A program made the translations under genes and the position numbers. The notes beneath the pieces were generated by a model, which was not told the DNA's origin, made no database searches, and saw only the letters and a list, made by a program, of their open reading frames with translations. A stretch of 8,725 nt of DNA, taken from positions 1-8,725 of the forward strand of contig JAJYDP010000172.1 in NCBI GenBank assembly GCA_021777365.1. The letters run 5' to 3'. The DNA is from Chloroflexota bacterium. Lineage in GTDB: Bacteria > Chloroflexota > Limnocylindria > Limnocylindrales > CSP1-4. Positions 5,751-8,725 of this stretch are shown here, piece by piece (within the stretch, counting starts at the first letter, position 1; the number at the start of each line of letters is the position of its first letter).

Positions 5751-5915
5751 TCAGCCCCGGCGACCAGCAGACCGCGAGCGGCGTCTCTCGGTGATGTCGA
5801 GCTCGAGCAGCGCGTGTACCGCGTGCTGGCCCTGCGCCAGGTCCAGCCAGTCGTTCAGCTGTCGCTGCAGCCCTGGGAAGGGCACCAGGCGGTGCCCGCG
5901 CGGGTTCCTGCTCAC
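5751..5915 (-). pseudogene. N-terminal fragment of a 2-oxoacid dehydrogenase E2-like acyltransferase domain
   Basis: The 54-residue frame starts with GTG overlapping the methyltransferase stop as GTGA, so it would be translated as a coupled second gene. The sequence GHRLVPFPGLQRQLNDWLD followed by HAVHALLELDITERR resembles the start of stand-alone E2/CAT-like domain proteins (pattern: R.VPF...RR...D......H....LLEVDVT). These precede a helix that should continue for another 180 or more residues. Here similarity stops after DITERR, and a short Arg-rich tail leads to a TGA. The catalytic His (HxxxDG) part is missing, so it cannot be an active acyltransferase. The breakpoint lies next to the cNMP-domain fragment, suggesting one deletion truncated both. 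Assignment is from motif memory; moderate confidence. Confidence 0.55.
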
Positions 5916-6562
5916 GGTGCGCGTGCCGCCGACTCGCTCCGGGCGGACGTGCGCACCGCCACGAGCCGCTCCACGAGCCCCAGGCGGCTGCGTTCGAGGG
6001 TCTCGATCTCGAGCCCGGCCGGCGCCAGGTGATCGAGAGGATCGCGCAGCATGTGATCGCCGTCCTGGCGGACGGCGATCGGCTCCCACAGCCGCTCGAC
6101 GAGTCGCACGACGGCATGGGGACTGCGCACATGCTCGAGGGCCAGCAGGCGGCCGCCGGGACGCAGCACGCGGGCCGCCTCGAGGATGGCCCCTCGTTCG
6201 TCGGGCACGGTGCACAACACCAGGCAGAAGACCACCGTGTCGACGCTCGCGTCCGCGGCCTCGAGCGCCATCGCATTGCCCATGCGGAGCGTGACGTCCC
6301 GGCCGAGCGCGGTGGCCCGGGCACGCGCGGCGGCGAGCATCACCGGGCTGAGATCGATGCCTGTGAGCCGGACATCCGGCGGATAGTGGGCCAGCGTCAG
6401 CCCCGTGCCGATGCCCACCTCGAGCGTGTCGCCCCGTGCCCGCGAGGCGAGCCACCGGCGAGCATCGCCGAAGAGGAACCCTCCGTCACGGGGCGTCAGC
6501 GCGTGGCCTCGGCGATCGAAGATCGCGCGCACCCGTTCCGTTTCGGCCTCGATCGGTCTCAC
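5912..6562 (-). CDS. Class I SAM-dependent methyltransferase
   Basis: This 216-residue cytoplasmic enzyme has a Rossmann-type methyltransferase fold: motif I LEVGIGTGL (residues 47-55, SAM binding), GIDLS (68-72, acidic residue for the ribose), MGNAMAL (94-100), and motif IV LVLCTVPD (114-121), followed by VLRPGGRLLALEH (132-144). The order and length match UbiE/PmtA-like enzymes that methylate quinones, phospholipids or other small molecules; the acceptor is not evident. The start is GTG at 6562-6560 with no SD. A TACCCT hexamer ends 7 nt upstream, so the mRNA may be leaderless. Downstream it overlaps the E2-like fragment by GTGA. Confidence 0.92.
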   Translation of the reverse strand: MRPIEAETERVRAIFDRRGHALTPRDGGFLFGDARRWLASRARGDTLEVGIGTGLTLAHYPPDVRLTGIDLSPVMLAAARARATALGRDVTLRMGNAMALEAADASVDTVVFCLVLCTVPDERGAILEAARVLRPGGRLLALEHVRSPHAVVRLVERLWEPIAVRQDGDHMLRDPLDHLAPAGLEIETLERSRLGLVERLVAVRTSARSESAARAP

Positions 6563-6569
6563 GCCGCGC

Positions 6570-6575
6570 AGGGTA
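6570..6575 (-). promoter_or_regulatory. Possible -10 element for a leaderless methyltransferase mRNA
   Basis: On the minus strand TACCCT (TANNNT form) lies exactly 7 nt before the GTG of the methyltransferase, and there is no SD. This is the arrangement of leaderless promoters common in high-G+C bacteria. No clear -35 is seen. Confidence 0.3.
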
Positions 6576-6666
6576 CTGCCGGCGAGGGCAAGGGCTCAGG
6601 GCTCCGACGATGCCGGGCGCGCGGCCCGACGCCGCCACGGGCGGGTCAGTTGTCGTCGTTCGAGTC

Positions 6667-6933
6667 CTACCTCGTCGCCGGCTCTGCCTCATCGTCCTCG
6701 TCCGACGTCACGGCCCACGCGACGCGCCGGAGCGCCTCGGCCTCGAGCACCGCTTCGGCGTGCTCTTGCTCAGACTGTGCGCCCTGGCTCCGACGGCTCG
6801 CGTCGGCGAACGACTGCAGCGTCTTCCGCAGCGCCATGATGCGACGCTCGTCCCGATCTTCGTCCGCCAATGTCGCTTCTCCCAGCGCTGGTTGCCCCTC
6901 GGCATCGTACTGCCTCGGCGACTTGTGCCTCAT
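6667..6933 (-). CDS. Hypothetical acidic protein, 88 residues
   Basis: The open frame has an ATG at 6933-6931 preceded by GGAGCGGGG, a reasonable but close ribosome-binding site. The protein is highly charged and helical in composition (RDERRIMALRKTLQSFADAS, EQEHAEAVLEAEALRRVAW), with an acidic end (TSDEDDEAEPATR). It has no Cys and no membrane segment. It may form a coiled coil. I recognise no family. Its composition differs from antisense noise: Ala/Glu/Arg helices rather than Pro/Arg/Ser. It is divergent from the gene at 7030 across a 96-bp gap and lies upstream of, and in the same direction as, the methyltransferase. Confidence 0.55.
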   Translation of the reverse strand: MRHKSPRQYDAEGQPALGEATLADEDRDERRIMALRKTLQSFADASRRSQGAQSEQEHAEAVLEAEALRRVAWAVTSDEDDEAEPATR

Positions 6934-7029
6934 CCCCGCTCCGCCTGCGAGCTCGCGTAACAGACCGCTGACGAACTTCTAACGTTCCCGCGCGCGTCAG
7001 CGCCCCTCCCGGCGCGCGAGGATGCCGGC

Positions 7030-7425
7030 ATGGCCACTGCCTCCGATATCCTGCTGCCGTCTGCTCCGCATCCCGTCGTGCTCCGCAGCCGCGCCCGCGT
7101 CGTGGAGCGCATTCTCACCGGTGCCGCACCGGTGCCCCCACCGTGGGTCGCGCCCCCCTTCGTCGCGCGTGTCGAGCTGATCCGCTCGCAGCTCCGTCCC
7201 ATCCGATCGGTCGCCATGCTCCTCGCGAGCTACGACCGCGAGGCCGGGCGCATGAGCGCCCAGGCACGCGCGATGGGTGGCCGCGATGCGGGCCTCGACA
7301 CGCCGCTCGAGCTCGCGTATGCGCTGCGTCTGATCGAGCTCGAGACGGGCATGGACCAGGCGCCGTGGACGATGTCGGTGCGCCGGGCGGCCGAGTCACG
7401 CTATCGAGACCGCGCCGACCCCTAG
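7030..7425 (+). CDS. Hypothetical protein, 131 residues
   Basis: The ATG at 7030 has GAGGA nine bases upstream. The protein starts with a Pro-rich part (LLPSAPHPVV, APVPPPWVAPPFVAR), followed by helices VELIRSQLRPIRSVAMLLAS and LELAYALRLIELETGMDQAP. No catalytic or metal-binding motif, signal peptide or convincing membrane segment is seen. I do not recognise the family. The balanced composition and ribosome-binding site support a real gene. It diverges from the acidic 88-residue gene, with the 96-bp spacer presumably holding both promoters. Confidence 0.6.
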   Translation: MATASDILLPSAPHPVVLRSRARVVERILTGAAPVPPPWVAPPFVARVELIRSQLRPIRSVAMLLASYDREAGRMSAQARAMGGRDAGLDTPLELAYALRLIELETGMDQAPWTMSVRRAAESRYRDRADP

Positions 7426-7734
7426 CACGATCGCGGGCCGGCCCGGACGCGCCCGTACGTGACGCAGCCCGTCGCTGCATGGTCCTCGCTCCGCCGTCGC
7501 CTCACCCCCTGATCTGGCCCCCGGCTTGCGCCAGACGCGAACAGGCCCGCCGGCGGCGAGATTGCGGTCAGGATCCCGGTCGTGGCGAGCCGCGTCATCG
7601 CCGACCCATCCGCGGCCGCAGGCGCTTCCTAGCAGGCGAGTGCGGCGTCGACCGCCCCGGCGAGGCCGAGGGCCTGATCACCGCCGGTTGAGCGGGCCCG
7701 CCGGTGCGGCGCGCGTGACCAGGGGGTGCCGCCG
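7426..7734. other. Intergenic stretch without a recognisable gene
   Basis: No frame on either strand has family-like sequence. A short plus-strand segment ending at about 7630 reads RIPVVASRVIADPSAAAGAS before a stop and may be a remnant, but is too short to name. CCGCCGGT is repeated directly (7681 and 7699) around a 10-bp palindrome GCGGGCCCGC (7692-7701). It ends in the AGGGGG ribosome-binding site of the next gene. Confidence 0.5.
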
Positions 7735-8181
7735 ATGCCCATCGTGACGATCGCCCGCGAGACGGGGGCCGGCGGGGCCGACGTCGGCCGCCTCCTGGCC
7801 GACCGTCTGGGGGCGGACCCCGTGGACGGCTCGCTGATCGAGGAGGTCGCGGGCGAGGACGAACAGCCCCGCTCCGGCAACGCGGTGATCGTCGGTCGCG
7901 GGGCCTGCTTCGTGCTGGCGGACCTGCTGGACGCGGTCCACGTGTTCCTGTGCGCCCCGCTCGAGGTGCGCGTGCGCCGGCTGGTCGCGCGCTGGGGCAC
8001 CGACGAGGCCAGCGCCCGCCGCCGGCTGCTGGTCGACGACGCCCGGCGCCGCGTCTACGTCCAGGAGGTGCACGGCCGGGAGTGGCGCGACCCGCTCAAC
8101 TACGACCTCGCGATCGACACCGGCCGGGTGGACTTCGAGGAGGCGGCCGAGGCGATCGCGCTGGTCGCCGCACGACGGTGA
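7735..8181 (+). CDS. Cytidylate-kinase-like family protein, compact form
   Basis: This 148-residue cytoplasmic protein follows the pattern of cytidylate-kinase-like P-loop proteins: VTIARETGAGGADVGRLLA (residues 4-22, glycine-rich nucleotide-binding loop), DGSLIEEVA, GNAVIVGRGACFVLAD (48-63), a lid-like LEVRVRRLVARWGTDEASAR (76-95), and DPLNYDLAIDTGR (119-131) near the end. Family members are usually 200 or more residues. Here IEEVA and GNAVIVGRG are separated by only about nine residues, where others have a helical NMP-binding segment of roughly 50. The frame stays open, so this may be a functional reduction or a recent in-frame deletion. AGGGGG (7721-7726) is well spaced for the ATG at 7735, so I prefer it to the in-frame GTG at 7726. 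The substrate in this family is generally not established. Confidence 0.85.
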   Translation: MPIVTIARETGAGGADVGRLLADRLGADPVDGSLIEEVAGEDEQPRSGNAVIVGRGACFVLADLLDAVHVFLCAPLEVRVRRLVARWGTDEASARRRLLVDDARRRVYVQEVHGREWRDPLNYDLAIDTGRVDFEEAAEAIALVAARR

Positions 8182-8265
8182 TGCTCGGGCTGACCCTCGA
8201 CGTCGCGGGCGCCGCCAGGGGCATTCGGCTGCTGGCCCTGCGGTCTCCGCGCGCTCGAGGCAGGG

Positions 8266-8546
8266 GCGCAGGCCGATCGCCTCGCTGATGCGCAGCCCGG
8301 TGACCGCGCCGCGAATCGAGCCGGTCGAGCGGGTGGCGGCGAGCGACGCCGCCCAGGCCCGGGCGGGCTCGAGGCCGACATCGGCCAGGGTCTGGGTCGC
8401 GGGATCGCCGCCCAGGAAGCGCCGGTAGCTCGCGATCGACCAGCTGCACTGCTCGAGCGTGCGGGGAGAGAGGCGTTGCGCACGGCAGTCGGCGAAGAAC
8501 GCTGCGGCGACACGCTCGTGGGGACGCGGACGAGCGGCTCACGCAT
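8266..8546 (-). pseudogene. Tyrosine recombinase/integrase remnant, frameshifted and internally deleted
   Basis: The main frame (8538 down to about 8266) has no ATG or GTG start. It reads AAAFFADCRAQRLSPRTLEQ, then SYRRFLGGDPATQTLADVGL and EPARAWAASLAATRSTGSIRG. This is the SAM-like core-binding domain of phage-type integrases. It continues straight into AVTGLRISEAIGLR, the box I motif of the catalytic domain containing the first catalytic Arg. The normal 70 or so residues between these parts are missing, and nothing recognisable follows GLR, so the remaining catalytic residues (K, HxxR, Y) are gone. An ATG at 8546 with upstream GAGG reads MREPLVRVP in another frame. One extra base in the G-run 8520-8523 would join it to the recombinase frame. 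Confidence 0.72.
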
Positions 8547-8582
8547 GGCGCACCGCACCTCGAGGGCGTGCGAACCCGTGGT

Positions 8583-8725
8583 CTGAGAACCGATCAGGGG
8601 ACCTTTCTCCGAGTGGGGTTGCCCCGGTCTGACGGACATCCAGCATCGGCCGGAAGGGCCGGGAAAGGATGTCCATCATGGAGGCCATGGAACAGCAGCG
8701 ACGCCCGCGTCGCGAGTTCAGCGAC
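8583..8725 (+). mobile_element. Left end of an IS3-family-like insertion sequence, truncated by window
   Basis: The transposase OrfA start at 8678 implies an IS end a little upstream. The end is probably in 8583-8610 (TGAGAACCGATCAGGGGACC begins with the TG common in IS3-type ends), but without the right end I cannot define it. A GGGG-TTG-CCCC hairpin (8615-8625) and an inverted repeat GGACATCC/GGATGTCC (8634-8641, 8667-8674) lie in the leader and may limit read-through transcription or translation. Confidence 0.4.
8678..8725 (+). CDS. IS3-family transposase OrfA, first 16 codons only
   Basis: The visible residues MEAMEQQRRPRREFSD match the beginning of IS3/IS911-type OrfA proteins, which continue as EFK..AV.LV into a helix-turn-helix domain that binds the IS ends. 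AAAGGA at 8664-8669 is spaced for the ATG at 8678; in-frame ATGs at 8669 and 8687 are alternatives. OrfA is normally joined to the DDE-containing OrfB by programmed -1 frameshifting, but that part lies outside. Assignment rests on only the RRPRREFSD stretch, so it is probable, not certain. Confidence 0.6.
   Translation, partial: MEAMEQQRRPRREFSD

Noticed and set aside
8181..8288. A 35-codon frame starting in the kinase stop (TGATG)
   Set aside because: The overlap is suggestive, but the sequence becomes Arg/Gly-rich noise opposite the recombinase remnant and has no protein-like features.
8540..8600. Possible tRNA 3' end (GGTTCG motif on the minus strand) as an integration site
   Set aside because: The T-arm stem does not pair and no acceptor or anticodon arm can be built nearby.

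Overview
The window is 8.7 kb of very G+C-rich (about 70% by eye) bacterial chromosome. Gene content and codon bias fit a soil or freshwater Actinomycetota or Chloroflexota genome. No rRNA, tRNA or ribosomal-protein marker settles the lineage. Genes are short, alternate between strands, and are mixed with decaying fragments.

Layout. 1-797 (+): 3' end of a site-2 (M50) membrane protease with two CBS domains. 979-2057 (-): a small operon of an 88-residue unknown protein, an MBL-fold metallohydrolase coupled to it by an ATGA overlap, and the shortened remains of a RidA/YjgF-family gene. 2082-2188: five head-to-tail copies of a 19-bp repeat upstream of that operon. 2239-3153 (-): a LysR-type regulator, divergent from a SnoaL/NTF2-like protein at 3321-3680 (+). 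The gap between them holds a LysR-type T-N11-A box, a 20-bp inverted repeat and a perfect 22-bp palindrome. 3681-4327: no convincing gene, but a strong 14-bp-stem inverted repeat, a 7-bp tandem repeat and a second inverted repeat. 4331-4522 (+): a 63-residue CxxC/CxxC zinc-ribbon-like protein. 4638-5501 (+): a Cof-type HAD phosphatase. 5540-5734 (+) and 5751-5915 (-): two converging gene fragments, the end of a cyclic-nucleotide-binding domain and the beginning of a 2-oxoacid dehydrogenase E2-like catalytic domain. The latter overlaps by GTGA the class I SAM methyltransferase at 5912-6562 (-). 6667-6933 (-) and 7030-7425 (+): divergent unknown genes. 7735-8181 (+): an unusually compact cytidylate-kinase-like protein. 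8266-8546 (-): a frameshifted and internally deleted tyrosine recombinase with no canonical start in its main frame. 8678-8725 (+): first codons of an IS3-type transposase OrfA, cut by the window edge.

The recurring theme is erosion. RidA and the recombinase have lost their middles, the cNMP-binding and E2 genes are reduced to one end each, and the kinase lacks the usual central segment but stays in frame. With an IS element and a recombinase at the right edge, this looks like a small accessory or decaying region next to maintained genes. The best candidates for local regulation are the LysR/NTF2 divergent pair with its operator-like repeats and the 19-bp tandem array. I see no convincing multi-gene novel system; the most interesting items are these regulatory repeats and the gene remnants.
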